Positions 25,401 through 34,698 of a stretch of DNA of 47,205 nucleotides are shown here, piece by piece. The first letter of the stretch is position 1. Each line of letters opens with the position of its first letter. The position numbers and the translations under genes were made by a program. Source of the DNA: Eubacteriaceae bacterium (GTDB lineage Bacteria; Bacillota; Clostridia; Peptostreptococcales; Anaerovoracaceae). The notes under the pieces were generated by a model. The model had not been told where the DNA came from. It ran no database searches and was given only the letters and a program-made list of their open reading frames with translations. The DNA is taken from the NCBI GenBank assembly GCA_029012125.1, contig JAQXLM010000175.1, positions 1 to 47,205 of the forward strand, read 5' to 3'.

Positions 25401-28400
25401 CGTTCCTTTTCCGGTATAGATAGCAACTGTCTCATAACTATAATCCGTTGTCCATGTCTTACTGAAGTCGCCTTTAGTTACAGTTCTGGTCCTTTCACGG
25501 TTCATAGAATCGTAAGTATAACGTGTCTCCACCCCATTTTCCGCTCTAGTGTAAACTACATTCCCGTTATTGTCGTATCCTGTTTCTGTGTATGTTACAA
25601 TATCGCCATCTGTATATGTTGTCTTTATAAGTCTTCCAAATCCGTCATAAACATAATCTGTACGTTTACCTCTACTGTCTGTTTCAGATATTTCTCTCCC
25701 CATAATGTCATAGGTAACAGAGGTTATAATCGTTTCATTTCCACAAACTTGGGTTGTTGTTTCTGTCTTGTTCCCCTGTTGGTCATATGAATATGTATAG
25801 GTGGTTATACTCTGAAGGTTTGCCTCTATGGATGTATCTCCCAGGTATTCCTTTTCTGATTTTACTTCTCCCTTCAGCTCTGTTTCACTGTCAGAATCGC
25901 CATAATCTGTAATAGTCGTTGTATTGCTGACTGCATCATGTTCGTAAATCTCATTGCCCGCATCATCATACTCGTATTCCAAATCAAAAATAGTTTTGGT
26001 CTCACCATTGACGGTAGCTGTTTCTACTTCTGATATTGGATAATCATCCCATGTATCAGGCGCAGATTCGTTATATTCAAATATAGTTTCGCTACCATCC
26101 TCCTCGATTTGTTTAGTTTCGTTTTCTGCATCGTTGTAAGTGATTGTTTCGTCTTTTTCAGCTATCGCATCTATAATGTATCCATCGTCATCAATTCTAT
26201 GATATCTAACTTCTTCGCTACTTCCTGTGAGAAGATGATTCATATATGAATAAGTAGTTTCATTACCTTCAGTATCAATACTGGATATGCAGTTCCCATA
26301 CTCATTGAATCTGTCTTTCTCGCTGGCGAGTACAATGTCGTCCTTTTTCCGTTGGGTTGTCGTCTCAGCACTATGTCCTAGATTTTCCAGATCGGTAACC
26401 TGTCTATTTTCGTCTGTAAGTGCTCTATTCCCATCATGTGAATATGTGAAACTTATGCTCTCTCCATCAGGATAGGTAACCTCCTGAACCTGATCAGAGT
26501 TATTGTAACAAATAGTATATGCATTTCCATTTCCGTCTGTAATTTTATTTACAGATGGAATATCTGCATTGTCATAGTCATAAGTATATGAGATGATATC
26601 TTGGCTGTCTTTACTTTTTTCTATTACCTCACATAATCGTACGTTTTCTACTGATGGATTTCCTTCGTACCTATATTCTATGCTACTGCCGTCCGGTAAG
26701 GCAATTTGTTTAACGGTAAGCGGATCGGTTCCGGTATCGCTGTTATATATGAACTCTATTGCCTTGTTTCGATTAGTTATTGCCTTCTGTAATAACCCTT
26801 TTTCCGGCTCGTATTCGAATAAAATGAAGTTGCCATTCGACTCCTGCAGGAAAACCATTTGTCCGCCACTGTTGAAACGATATTCCAGGTTGTCCTTTGT
26901 CTTTACAGAATATGAGCTATTTACATCAATCTCTGCTCCGTTAATATTTACTTTTTCTGATTTTTCTTCTTTCTTTAATTCAATATACTTGCCTAAAGTT
27001 GAGCTGTATCCTTCATTGTTTTTTCTAAAGTGATAAATTGTACCGCTTCCATCCTTCATCACCATGTTATCATCATTTATTTCATCAGGTGGACAAATGC
27101 TTAGCAATTCGATATCAAAATCATGGGTCCATCCTACACCAAATGCGGTTTTAGCAGATGATTGGCTGTTATAAGTTCTTGTCAGTTCTACTTCAAGCTG
27201 TTCGTTTGGAATACTAGCATCAGTCTGCTGATATACCAGGTTTCCCATACTTTTCTCAACACTTAGATCACCATTAGGTATGTCAATTTCAGCAAACTCC
27301 CAGTACTCCTTGATTCCCATACGTTTAGTATACTCGTCATCGTCTATCACTCTGCTGTAAGTCTGGTTTGAATAACTACTATATTCCTTTTCCGTTCCAT
27401 TATCCATTACAGCACGAACTCGATAATACAGATTTGCACCATAGTTAATATTGATTTCAGAATAATATCCAGCCTTTACATCTGTTGCTGCAACTGTTGT
27501 ATTCTCCTCTTCAAATGATTCGCTGGTTGATCTATATACCTCATAATAAACGGAATCCGGAGTATCATTTGTTATTTTATTATCCCATTTGACATATGTC
27601 TTGTAATTGATTTTATCTACTACGGAAAGGATATCAGGTCTGAAATTTTCTATATACGATAGTCTGAAGTACTCCTCCTTTGTACTGTCTAGTATATCCA
27701 TATCAATTGAAACATTCGATATTGATTCTCCTTCCGGAAGAGTTGCCTTTAGTACCAGTGTCTCAGCATAAGCTTTCCCATAAAATAAATCTGCAATATA
27801 TATTTTCTGATTGGGACTTATTTCGACGTAGTTTTCATCGTCAACCTTGATTTTATAGACCACACCTTCTATCTGATTTTCACTGTTTTCTTCTGTAAAA
27901 CTCAGTGCCAGTACCTTTTCTTCCCCCAGGTCAATTGGTACTGTAACAGTGTTTTCCGTAGTATTTTCCGTTAATAGCCTCACATTTTTCTGAAGCCCAT
28001 TTTTTATAATGTCACTACTGTAGCTCTTTTCACCTAATGGGGATTCCTTTATCACAAAAATTTGATAGTTTTTATTCTCCTGATAAGTCTTACCTTCTCC
28101 TGTGGAAAAGTCATCTTCATATTTATCTGTTTCACTAACCAACTCATTATCTACATACCATTTAAATGTGCCTAACAGACCTTTTTCTTCAAGACTTATT
28201 TCGGTGATTTCTGTAGGATAAACAATATCGGTACTGTTATCCGGATAGTTTAGTCGATCAATTTTAATGCCTGCAACCTCCTGTACCGAAATGCTCTCTC
28301 CGGATGCTTTATATACATCAAAAGTGGCCTCTCCTTTATTTCCGGCCACATCAAATGCTGTAACTTTTATTGTATACTCTGTATCCTCAGCATATTGTCT

Positions 28401-31400
28401 CAAATCGATAAATGATATTTCCCCATTATCAATATTTCCTTCCCCATTGGCTATTTCTTGATATGCATTATCCTGGACATTCTTCTCTTTAATATGAACT
28501 TGCCATGTGGCATTGTACGTATCGCTGATTGATCCATATAGATAACCCTTAGAAAAATCATTCAAAACTACTACCGGAAGTGTTTTATCATAGATACAGT
28601 CAACAGAAGTCATTTTTCCATAATTGTTGCTTCTATCTACTCCTCGCACATAAACCTTATGTACCCCTTCGCTTTCCGGAAGGTTAACTTCAATGGATCC
28701 ACCGGTTTCATCATCCGATAATGTGTATGCTGTGGACCAGCTTGTCTCTCCATCCAACTTGTACTGAATAAGTTTCAGATTAGATGAATCAGTAACACCC
28801 CACTGTATTTCAGCTATACCTGTATTCGTCGGGGTACTTTCGATAGTTGGTGCATCTATTCTGTTTAATATTGATATCTCTTTTGTTATAACATCTGTAT
28901 TTCCTACGCTATCTGTAATAGTGAGTTTCAGTCTGTAGCTTCCATTGTCAAAACTCTTCGTATTGAGGTCATAATTCTCATTCAAAGTTGCGGTTCCAAA
29001 GTTATGAACCAATGTTTCATTGGTGAATACCTCGCCGTCACTACCGGTTATATCTGACAGCTTATACATCTTCAGCTCATAATTTTCTATTTTACTGTCA
29101 GCATCAGTTGCAGTAACAGCAATGTTCACTGTGTCTGATAATGTCGATATTTGTTCAGAAGTTCCTTGTTTTGTAACTATTATTGTGCCTGTTGGTTTCG
29201 TTGTATCAACGTAGTAGTTTATACTTCTGCTTGAAGAATTTCCAACTCTGTCCTTTGCAACAAGTTTTATAACATATTTTCCTGTTGCGGAGAAATTATC
29301 TGATGGCCCTGTCCATGTTGTATCATTTATTTGAGGTGATGCGATTTTTTCTCCGTTTACATATATTTCTAAAGCTGATAAATCAGTATCAGCAATGCTC
29401 CAGGTTAAAGTCGGCGCAGTAACACTTGTTTTGTTTGAGGATGTTGTTTCCGGTGATATGTTATAAGTCGATATAGTTGGTCCTGTAACATCCACATAAT
29501 AATTTAAAGTTTTGCTTGTGCTTTTTCCTGCTTTATCTGTTGCTTTAACTGTAATAGTATGTGTTCCTGATTTTGTGATTTTACCTGAAGGAACCGTATA
29601 ACTGCCTGATCCGGAAGTAGAACTTGCTGTTGTAGCAGTTCCACCATTAACAGACACTGTTACACGAGAAAAATACGTGTCTGATGCAGTCCAGTGCACA
29701 GTTGGTGTAAGTATTTTTGTCTTTGATGTAGAGCTTGTCGTCGGTGTCAGTGATACTCCCGTCAGACTAGGCGTATCACCATCCACATAGAATGTCTTAT
29801 ATTTTGCACTTCCATACATGCCCCCTGCGTCTTTACCTCTTATGTATAGGCGATATTTTCCTGCCGGCAGTGATGCTCCGTATGGTATCTTTACATTTGT
29901 TCCTGATGCCGTTGACAATCCTATATTTCTATAGGAAGTCAAATTCACATTGTCACTGCTAATTGAAGTTGGATCAGGGGTTGTTTCATCTGCTGCAATT
30001 ATCTTATATTGTACTGCTGAAAGATTATGTGATACTATTCCCTTCCAACTGGTATACATTGTTGAGCCTTTTTTCATGTAGCTGCTTGATACATAACTGT
30101 CCCCATTCTTTCTGCTCATGGATACGCTCTCAGGTATTGTCGGCTTATCATAGTATGTTACAACTAGCTTAGGTCTGTATGATGACAGAGATGTCCTGCT
30201 TCCGTAAAACTCAGCATATTCCGGTGTGGATGTTGCATTTCGCATTACAATTCCGTAGTTAGGATTGTTGGTACTGTTAATAAAGTTTCTAACAAGTGTA
30301 GTCATCCCAACCGTATGTGACGCGTACTGTTTTCCCTCTGTTGTAAAACTGTTAATCGTTACATCCGAATAATACGATGGCTTATTGTTCCATGTAAGTG
30401 TACTTGTAGTCCAGCTTTCTGTTATTCTGTTAAAACGTATAGTCTGGTTTGCATCACAGTATCCGGTTTCATACACTGTCAGGTTTGCACTATCCACGTA
30501 CTTATCTTCAAGGGTTGATTTTAAGTTAGGAAACTTGATATATGTACGATGAGTCCCGTCAGATCCCTTTCCTGCAACCATTATTTTTACACTGCTTGAA
30601 TAAAAATTCGTATTTGCATATGCTCCACTGATAACATATACATCCAGGAACTGCTCGCTACCCTTCCATGTTGCTGTGGGATCAATGGTAACCGGATATA
30701 TTCGCTCCGGATCATCGAGATATTCTCTGCTTACTGTAAGTGTAAGAAGATATGTTCCCTGCTTTTCCTCTTCCAACATGTATGCAAGATCTTCACTGTA
30801 TGCCTCTTCTGAAGCATCATTCATAAATGGCTTCTCAATCATTGCAACATTCTTTTTCGTCTTTTTATCATTGAATAATATAATATTCTGCTTTTCATCT
30901 AACTCTGCGGTCATGCCTTTTACCTTAATTCTGAATGAAAAGACATTATTATCCGGCTTTTCTTCAAGAATGATTGTCTCTTTGATCCCCTGATTCAAAG
31001 AGGAGTATGCATAAGCATGTCTTTTGTCCTTAGATTCATATACTGCTCGAATTGATTTTTCCTGAACCTGTTCATATGGTGTCAATACTGGTTCTTTTTC
31101 ACGTTTAACTTCCTGTTCTTCAATAGTTTTATCGACCGGCGTCATACTTATGGAGTACTTTCCATTTTCAGTGATAACAGGCGTATCTTCATGCAGTTTC
31201 TTCGGTAGATAGTGCTTAATATCTCCTTTCCGATTTTCATAAGCATATCCGTTTAATTCTTCTCCTGTTTCACTTGCATCAGTCTTTAGTTTGATCAGTG
31301 AAGGGTCATAATCTTCTAGATTCCCTTCTTCATTTTCATAACGTACATCTTGGCCATGATATATTATCATTCGTTTTCCGTTGCCTAAATCAAAAGTTGT

Positions 31401-31631
31401 TGATTCGGTGGTGTTTTCACTGACGATACTATTGTCTTCCGAAATACCTTCTTCCAACTGTAGATTCTCTTCCATAGTCAGTGTTTCTTCCAGTTTCACA
31501 TTTTGACCTGCATCCGGCTCTTCATTATTTTCATTTGCTTCTGCAAATGAAAATGCCGGAATCGATGTAAAGATCATTACCGCTGACAGAAATAATGCTG
31601 TCATTCGATGCCCTCTTTTTTCTTCGACCAT
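22467..31631 (-). CDS. Secreted Rhs/YD-repeat polymorphic toxin, WapA-like
   Basis: A 3054-residue secreted protein. Parts in order: Sec signal peptide (about 1-30, TALFLSAVMIFTSIPAFSFA); an acidic linker; a DNRLRE-type domain (about 314-494, WKGSEQFLDVYV...RPKLVVTYYD); tandem Ig-like repeats (about 620-1050, with ATDKAGKST and AKDRVGNSS words); further FN3-like segments; a DUF6531-like start of the cage (about 1454, GDLSVEKSMGN...TRTYNSQS); many YD repeats (about 1600-2760); the Rhs core end (about 2765-2825, YYLNARYYDPASGVFLSQD, LNLYGYCQGNP, DPSGH); a basic linker; and a C-terminal tip (about 2947-3054). The tip shows YTI, ten residues, YHGKG, then an Arg (RMRQS), a Glu (FMQEHLRI) and Asn residues, as in GIY-YIG/URI nucleases. 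AGGAGG lies seven bases before the ATG. Its own promoter is at 31689-31756. Confidence 0.9.
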   Translation of the reverse strand: MVEEKRGHRMTALFLSAVMIFTSIPAFSFAEANENNEEPDAGQNVKLEETLTMEENLQLEEGISEDNSIVSENTTESTTFDLGNGKRMIIYHGQDVRYENEEGNLEDYDPSLIKLKTDASETGEELNGYAYENRKGDIKHYLPKKLHEDTPVITENGKYSISMTPVDKTIEEQEVKREKEPVLTPYEQVQEKSIRAVYESKDKRHAYAYSSLNQGIKETIILEEKPDNNVFSFRIKVKGMTAELDEKQNIILFNDKKTKKNVAMIEKPFMNDASEEAYSEDLAYMLEEEKQGTYLLTLTVSREYLDDPERIYPVTIDPTATWKGSEQFLDVYVISGAYANTNFYSSSVKIMVAGKGSDGTHRTYIKFPNLKSTLEDKYVDSANLTVYETGYCDANQTIRFNRITESWTTSTLTWNNKPSYYSDVTINSFTTEGKQYASHTVGMTTLVRNFINSTNNPNYGIVMRNATSTPEYAEFYGSRTSLSSYRPKLVVTYYDKPTIPESVSMSRKNGDSYVSSSYMKKGSTMYTSWKGIVSHNLSAVQYKIIAADETTPDPTSISSDNVNLTSYRNIGLSTASGTNVKIPYGASLPAGKYRLYIRGKDAGGMYGSAKYKTFYVDGDTPSLTGVSLTPTTSSTSKTKILTPTVHWTASDTYFSRVTVSVNGGTATTASSTSGSGSYTVPSGKITKSGTHTITVKATDKAGKSTSKTLNYYVDVTGPTISTYNISPETTSSNKTSVTAPTLTWSIADTDLSALEIYVNGEKIASPQINDTTWTGPSDNFSATGKYVIKLVAKDRVGNSSSRSINYYVDTTKPTGTIIVTKQGTSEQISTLSDTVNIAVTATDADSKIENYELKMYKLSDITGSDGEVFTNETLVHNFGTATLNENYDLNTKSFDNGSYRLKLTITDSVGNTDVITKEISILNRIDAPTIESTPTNTGIAEIQWGVTDSSNLKLIQYKLDGETSWSTAYTLSDDETGGSIEVNLPESEGVHKVYVRGVDRSNNYGKMTSVDCIYDKTLPVVVLNDFSKGYLYGSISDTYNATWQVHIKEKNVQDNAYQEIANGEGNIDNGEISFIDLRQYAEDTEYTIKVTAFDVAGNKGEATFDVYKASGESISVQEVAGIKIDRLNYPDNSTDIVYPTEITEISLEEKGLLGTFKWYVDNELVSETDKYEDDFSTGEGKTYQENKNYQIFVIKESPLGEKSYSSDIIKNGLQKNVRLLTENTTENTVTVPIDLGEEKVLALSFTEENSENQIEGVVYKIKVDDENYVEISPNQKIYIADLFYGKAYAETLVLKATLPEGESISNVSIDMDILDSTKEEYFRLSYIENFRPDILSVVDKINYKTYVKWDNKITNDTPDSVYYEVYRSTSESFEEENTTVAATDVKAGYYSEININYGANLYYRVRAVMDNGTEKEYSSYSNQTYSRVIDDDEYTKRMGIKEYWEFAEIDIPNGDLSVEKSMGNLVYQQTDASIPNEQLEVELTRTYNSQSSAKTAFGVGWTHDFDIELLSICPPDEINDDNMVMKDGSGTIYHFRKNNEGYSSTLGKYIELKKEEKSEKVNINGAEIDVNSSYSVKTKDNLEYRFNSGGQMVFLQESNGNFILFEYEPEKGLLQKAITNRNKAIEFIYNSDTGTDPLTVKQIALPDGSSIEYRYEGNPSVENVRLCEVIEKSKDSQDIISYTYDYDNADIPSVNKITDGNGNAYTICYNNSDQVQEVTYPDGESISFTYSHDGNRALTDENRQVTDLENLGHSAETTTQRKKDDIVLASEKDRFNEYGNCISSIDTEGNETTYSYMNHLLTGSSEEVRYHRIDDDGYIIDAIAEKDETITYNDAENETKQIEEDGSETIFEYNESAPDTWDDYPISEVETATVNGETKTIFDLEYEYDDAGNEIYEHDAVSNTTTITDYGDSDSETELKGEVKSEKEYLGDTSIEANLQSITTYTYSYDQQGNKTETTTQVCGNETIITSVTYDIMGREISETDSRGKRTDYVYDGFGRLIKTTYTDGDIVTYTETGYDNNGNVVYTRAENGVETRYTYDSMNRERTRTVTKGDFSKTWTTDYSYETVAIYTGKGTEKETITNAYTITETDPDGYVTAKTWQNHKNQIVRKLENGIYVDLTYDDSGNIFTQYEIGQQQTDDPGLLTIYIYDDAGNLTDTVLNPIYTERGFCTTEEETIVQSSEYDASGNETVSIDGEENRTEYTYDVEGNITKVILPDGSVTSAEYEILNNDGTSTDIITDALGRVSRTISDKGDLQTYVEDAGDGTVTPISMSYQYDANENVSKETDGNGDYIQYLYDGKDRKTEAKHFRSDGTLTYITRYTYESDASDNLTAMADYSVADGTETLIRYTWYDYDELDRMIATAEFEGPNVPTDSQISANKITYSYDFDDNVTEITYPDNGNSIRGVEFNYNQFKWPTEVYVITENNTKRLAREYTYGNDGKLTAVKDYRGILTAEEGYVIKEYGYDCFERTNSITIKDSSNLTEIKESYTYTYDKNNNILTEEILNNYPALEEEKSHELRCHTYDCVGRLVNTVICYPEDQEADDIEYSYSYDLVGNRTRETETCSDFVKETVYTYNSLNQMISSTETTEGTISSQKTYLYDNAGNQIKENDSVTSDERDMYYDVAGNLTRLVKKKGETVELTQVNKYNGAGQRFSKIEADDVTKYFYQNGSVLFTTDETNNLTSWNLLSGNGTAIGTTRGTAATEEYYLYTKDIRGSTSNIIDDSGNGIVSYKYDDFGETETFGDKEFFNEICYTGGIYDASTGIYYLNARYYDPASGVFLSQDSYRGELTDPASLNLYGYCQGNPITYTDPSGHFPWGVIGAGLGAYDGYRYAKKKGYTGWKKAASIVGGAALGLVNPLKIGKVGKNPITKKIASKIAASKVSRKITRKTTSIVKKISKHLTKPKKAKVLKKFTNKKYKRSKLNNNRKLQEKKVTRRAHNSKYGSYTIHYSDGTRYHGKGSIKRMRQSAKQHSNKTRQVVQTNWTPARNDKHAFMQEHLRIIKDGGVSNSLNLNKINSPGRKIIINASKKSRGGMRINRYSHREIYRFN

Positions 31632-31688
31632 TATCGTTCCTCCTAGTTTTTATTTTTCTGATTTCATATATCGCAATCCCCTATGTTT

Positions 31689-31756
31689 ATCATATTACGT
31701 TATATTTCTTCTACCAAAGAGGCTCCATTTTTCGGTCATATTATTCGTTTTTCGGC
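31689..31756 (-). promoter_or_regulatory. Rhs toxin promoter with paired direct repeats (LytTR-type site)
   Basis: On the minus strand: GCCGAAAAAC (31747-31756), 10 bp, ACCGAAAAAT (31727-31736), 9 bp, -35 TTGGTA (31712-31717), 17 bp, -10 TATGAT (31689-31694). The poor -35 and the two direct repeats on the same helix face, 20 bp apart, are typical of promoters that need a LytTR-type activator. Every spacing is matched by the promoter at 32640-32707. Confidence 0.72.
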
Positions 31757-31763
31757 AAAAAAA

Positions 31764-31791
31764 GAGTGTATCCTCAATATCAGATACACTC
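31764..31791 (-). terminator. Intrinsic terminator between the exported-protein gene and the toxin gene
   Basis: On the minus strand GAGTGTATC and GATACACTC form a perfect 9-bp stem with a 10-base loop, followed by seven T. It shows that the toxin gene is transcribed from its own promoter. Confidence 0.85.
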
Positions 31792-31798
31792 ACATTTT

Positions 31799-32608
31799 CT
31801 AGGTTAATCTGGTTAGTTTCCATGACTGTTTAACTTTTATCTTTTCCGCCGACTTATCTATATCTACAAATCCTACTGTAGATTCTATCTTATACACTCT
31901 TTTTATAGGGATATCATCAATATTATCATATTTCAAAGTGTACTTACATTCCATATTGACATCGGATGCTCCAACGGTTCGTGCTATTGAGTCCGTAATA
32001 ATGGGATCAGATACGCTGTATGTGCCTCCGTAACAATCAAAGATTAATGTACCTTTACCTCTATCTTCATCAATTCCTTTACTAGACAATATATAATAAT
32101 TTCTGAGCTTCATTGTTACACTACCTAAAGGAAAGCTGACTGTAGTACTTGCAGTAAAATATCTGCTTCCATATCCTTTCCATAATGTATTGCTTCCTGA
32201 TGTTGCACGTGCATTGCTGTTAGCAATCTCATCTGTATCTTCATCGGATAATTCTACCACCAGACTACATCCATCTCCTAAATCAATCACTTCCTTCTTA
32301 TACGTTTCTCCATTCTCCAAAGAACTTAATTCTTCATTTTTGGACTCGTCGTTTAGAATTTCTATAGCATCATCTATCTTTTCGCATAGAAAGGCTTCAA
32401 CTGTTTCTGCAGATGTGCTGTCTTCCAGTTGATTTTGTTCATCACTCGATATTACTCCATCTTTCAGAACTCTACATATTTCACTTTTAAGCTTCTTTAC
32501 ATCATCTTCCCTTCCGTCTCTTAATACTTCTGTTCCGGCAAATGTATAATTAGGAACAGCAAAAGAAAAAGCTGTCAAAAAACAAAATAGCACTAGTATT
32601 TTTTTCAT
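31799..32608 (-). CDS. Exported protein of unknown function, co-regulated with the Rhs toxin
   Basis: The frame extends to 32668, but GGAGGAG just before the ATG at 32608 and a following signal peptide (MKKILVLFCFLTAFSFA, cleavage near residue 25) fix the start there, giving 269 residues. The upstream extension would overlap the promoter. The mature protein has an acidic, helical first half (about 30-125) and a Thr/Ser/Tyr-rich second half likely in beta strands (from about 135, NTLWKGYGSRYFTASTTVSF onward). No family is recognised, and no sortase motif or lipobox is seen. It sits between the regulatory operon and the toxin gene and has a promoter of the same design as the toxin's. It could be an accessory, adhesin or signal-modulating protein; this is inference. 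Confidence 0.8.
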   Translation of the reverse strand: MKKILVLFCFLTAFSFAVPNYTFAGTEVLRDGREDDVKKLKSEICRVLKDGVISSDEQNQLEDSTSAETVEAFLCEKIDDAIEILNDESKNEELSSLENGETYKKEVIDLGDGCSLVVELSDEDTDEIANSNARATSGSNTLWKGYGSRYFTASTTVSFPLGSVTMKLRNYYILSSKGIDEDRGKGTLIFDCYGGTYSVSDPIITDSIARTVGASDVNMECKYTLKYDNIDDIPIKRVYKIESTVGFVDIDKSAEKIKVKQSWKLTRLT

Positions 32609-32639
32609 ATATGTCACTCCTCCTAAATGATATATGAAA

Positions 32640-32707
32640 ATCATAATAGTGCCTTTTATTTTATTCAATTATACTCAATTATTCGGTGGGTTTTTCCATT
32701 ATGTGGC
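32640..32707 (-). promoter_or_regulatory. Promoter of the exported-protein gene with paired direct repeats (LytTR-type site)
   Basis: On the minus strand: GCCACATAAT (32698-32707), 10 bp, ACCGAATAAT (32678-32687), 9 bp, -35 TTGAAT (32663-32668), 17 bp, -10 TATGAT (32640-32645). The second repeat matches that of the toxin promoter at nine of ten positions, and all spacings are identical. Confidence 0.72.
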
Positions 32708-32712
32708 AGATT

Positions 32713-33984
32713 CTATTTGTATTGTACTCTGATGCGCGTTATTACTGTATTTCCGATATTCTCCCAGATTACTTTTCCCTTATTCTTCTCCGCTATCTTT
32801 ATCATGTTTTTTGTTCCTATACCATGACTAATATCTTTCGTTGTAATAGGTACACCTCTTACTATCTCCATCTTCAATGATGTTGGATTCTTAATATTAA
32901 TAAACAGGTAGTCTCCATTATTTAAAAATTCAACTTCAATGTTTCGTTTACCGACACATTTAACAGTGGCTTCAAATGCATTACTCATTGCATTTGAAAA
33001 CAGTCCGCATAAGTCTGATTCCTTTAACTTCATTATCTTTGGCAAAGAGCCGATTACATGTATATCTATCCCTTCACTTTTTCCAAGTTCTTTATATTGA
33101 TTCAAGATTGCATCCACTATCAGGTTGTTTGTAGAAATTACGTGAAACTGATCTTCTATTTCCCCAATCTGTTCAACATATCTTATGGCAGATTTTATGT
33201 CCTCGTTATGTAGAAATGAATTAACTATTGTCATGTGTGCCTTATAGTCATGCTTAAATGCTCTAAGTTCTTCATCCTTTTGCTGTAGTAGCTGATATTG
33301 GGTTATCTGCTCATCTATACACCTTTCATTCAGTTTGTTTGCTATTGCAAGATTTCGTTTCTGAATTATCATAATCTGACTTAATGCTATAACGATTAGT
33401 AAGAATGCTGCCAGCAGTGCTGAGAATAAATTTGATTTCCAAAATAATTCATCTATATTTTCACCTGCATCAGTAGTAATCACTCCACCGGTCCATTTTA
33501 TTATCACTAAGCCCAGCATTAGGAGAAGAAGTAATCCTATGTTAGATTCTTCTAAAGGTTCCCGAAGACACACTTTATGTCTGTACAAAATTATAGAGAT
33601 AATTGAGATTATAAAGAGGATCACTAAATATGACCTACATCCGCTGCTCAGGATATTAAATACCTTCGGCAGTTGACATTGTACACTTCCTAAGGCTGAA
33701 TGTACAATTGTAGTTAAAAGTTTATAATTTAATCCGACGATTAACAAAATGCTCGGTTTTCCACTAAATACCAATAAGGGTAGTATTAATATGATTGCAT
33801 TTGAAATGAACAGAACAATAAAGTAGTTATCACTCCCAAAGCATACTCGTATAAAAAAACTAATGCCAATCAGCAAAATTCCGGCCAAAATTGCTACTCT
33901 ATTCTTTCTTAGTGAATATCCAAACAAAAAACTGAAAAGAACATAGATGCAACTCAACTGTAAAATACCATTCAGAATTATCAT
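32713..33984 (-). CDS. AgrC-like sensor histidine kinase (GHKL)
   Basis: A 423-residue membrane kinase. The first 210 residues contain about six hydrophobic segments. A coiled linker leads to the phospho-acceptor His245 in FKHDYKAH. The ATP-binding GHKL domain follows, with the N-box FSNAMSNAFEA (about 329-339) and a G-box SHGIGTKNM (about 393-401). This is the HPK10 type of AgrC-like kinases that sense peptides. It starts 15 bp after the response regulator gene. No agrB-like peptidase or agrD-like peptide gene is visible nearby, so the signal is unknown. Confidence 0.85.
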   Translation of the reverse strand: MIILNGILQLSCIYVLFSFLFGYSLRKNRVAILAGILLIGISFFIRVCFGSDNYFIVLFISNAIILILPLLVFSGKPSILLIVGLNYKLLTTIVHSALGSVQCQLPKVFNILSSGCRSYLVILFIISIISIILYRHKVCLREPLEESNIGLLLLLMLGLVIIKWTGGVITTDAGENIDELFWKSNLFSALLAAFLLIVIALSQIMIIQKRNLAIANKLNERCIDEQITQYQLLQQKDEELRAFKHDYKAHMTIVNSFLHNEDIKSAIRYVEQIGEIEDQFHVISTNNLIVDAILNQYKELGKSEGIDIHVIGSLPKIMKLKESDLCGLFSNAMSNAFEATVKCVGKRNIEVEFLNNGDYLFINIKNPTSLKMEIVRGVPITTKDISHGIGTKNMIKIAEKNKGKVIWENIGNTVITRIRVQYK

Positions 33985-33999
33985 ATACTAGCTATCCCC

Positions 34000-34698
34000 T
34001 CATAAGAATCTGGCATTGCGTTCTAAATATTGTATATACTTATCTTCGCATAACTTCTTTTCTCTTCTACTTGTAGAAAGAATCTTTCCCGATTTTAGAA
34101 TAAATCTTCCATCTGTCATTTTGTCAATATATTGACAGTTTAGCAGACAGCTTTGATTTATACGTATAAAGCCATAGTCTTTCAGCTCTTCATTCCATTG
34201 TTTAATTGTCTTAAAAATGCCTACACTTATTTCATCATTATCCAATATGGCTTTACTTACACCTTTGTCCATAATGATGTATTGTATCTGTCTTGTATTG
34301 TAAATTTTACTATCGCTCCAAGATATAATCTTTCCGGCAGATAGAATGCCTCTTGCCCTTTCAAATAAACTGAACAGTGTTTCCTTACGTACAGGTTTCT
34401 CGATAAAACCTGTTACATTGGCACCATAGGAGCTTATACTGAATTCCCGATAATTTGTAATAAAAATTACCAAGGGCTTCCCCGAGGTTATTTCTAATTG
34501 CCTTTGAATTTCTATTCCATTCTTTTCTGGCATGCGTATGTCAAGAATAAGTAAATCTGTTTCCTTTAGATTCAACTTCAAAGGATTGTTTTCCTTCATA
34601 ATACTTAAGCTAATATTATTTTCAGTGGCATATGTTTCACACAGAGAGTTAATAATGTCTAAGTCAACTTGACAATCATCACATATTGTAATATTCAT
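34000..34698 (-). CDS. LytTR response regulator (AgrA-like)
   Basis: A 232-residue response regulator. The receiver domain has the acidic pair D7-D8 (ICDDCQ), the phospho-acceptor D53 (LLILDIRMPEKNG), T81 (IFITNYREF) and K101 (GFIEKP). A LytTR DNA-binding domain follows from about 130, with FIRINQSCLLNCQYID and SGKILSTSRREKK. The open frame continues up to 34776, but the ATG at 34698 overlaps the stop of the upstream HTH gene as TAATG, has AAGGA nearby and begins the receiver fold directly, so it is preferred. It is the best candidate to bind the paired repeats at the toxin and exported-protein promoters. Confidence 0.88.
   Translation of the reverse strand: MNITICDDCQVDLDIINSLCETYATENNISLSIMKENNPLKLNLKETDLLILDIRMPEKNGIEIQRQLEITSGKPLVIFITNYREFSISSYGANVTGFIEKPVRKETLFSLFERARGILSAGKIISWSDSKIYNTRQIQYIIMDKGVSKAILDNDEISVGIFKTIKQWNEELKDYGFIRINQSCLLNCQYIDKMTDGRFILKSGKILSTSRREKKLCEDKYIQYLERNARFL

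Noticed and set aside
22467-31631. Many plus-strand open frames and repeated DNA inside the Rhs gene, which could suggest a repeat array or antisense genes
   Set aside because: The repetition follows from YD and Ig-like protein repeats with diverged DNA. There are no regular identical direct repeats with spacers, so no CRISPR, and the opposite-strand frames are shadows.
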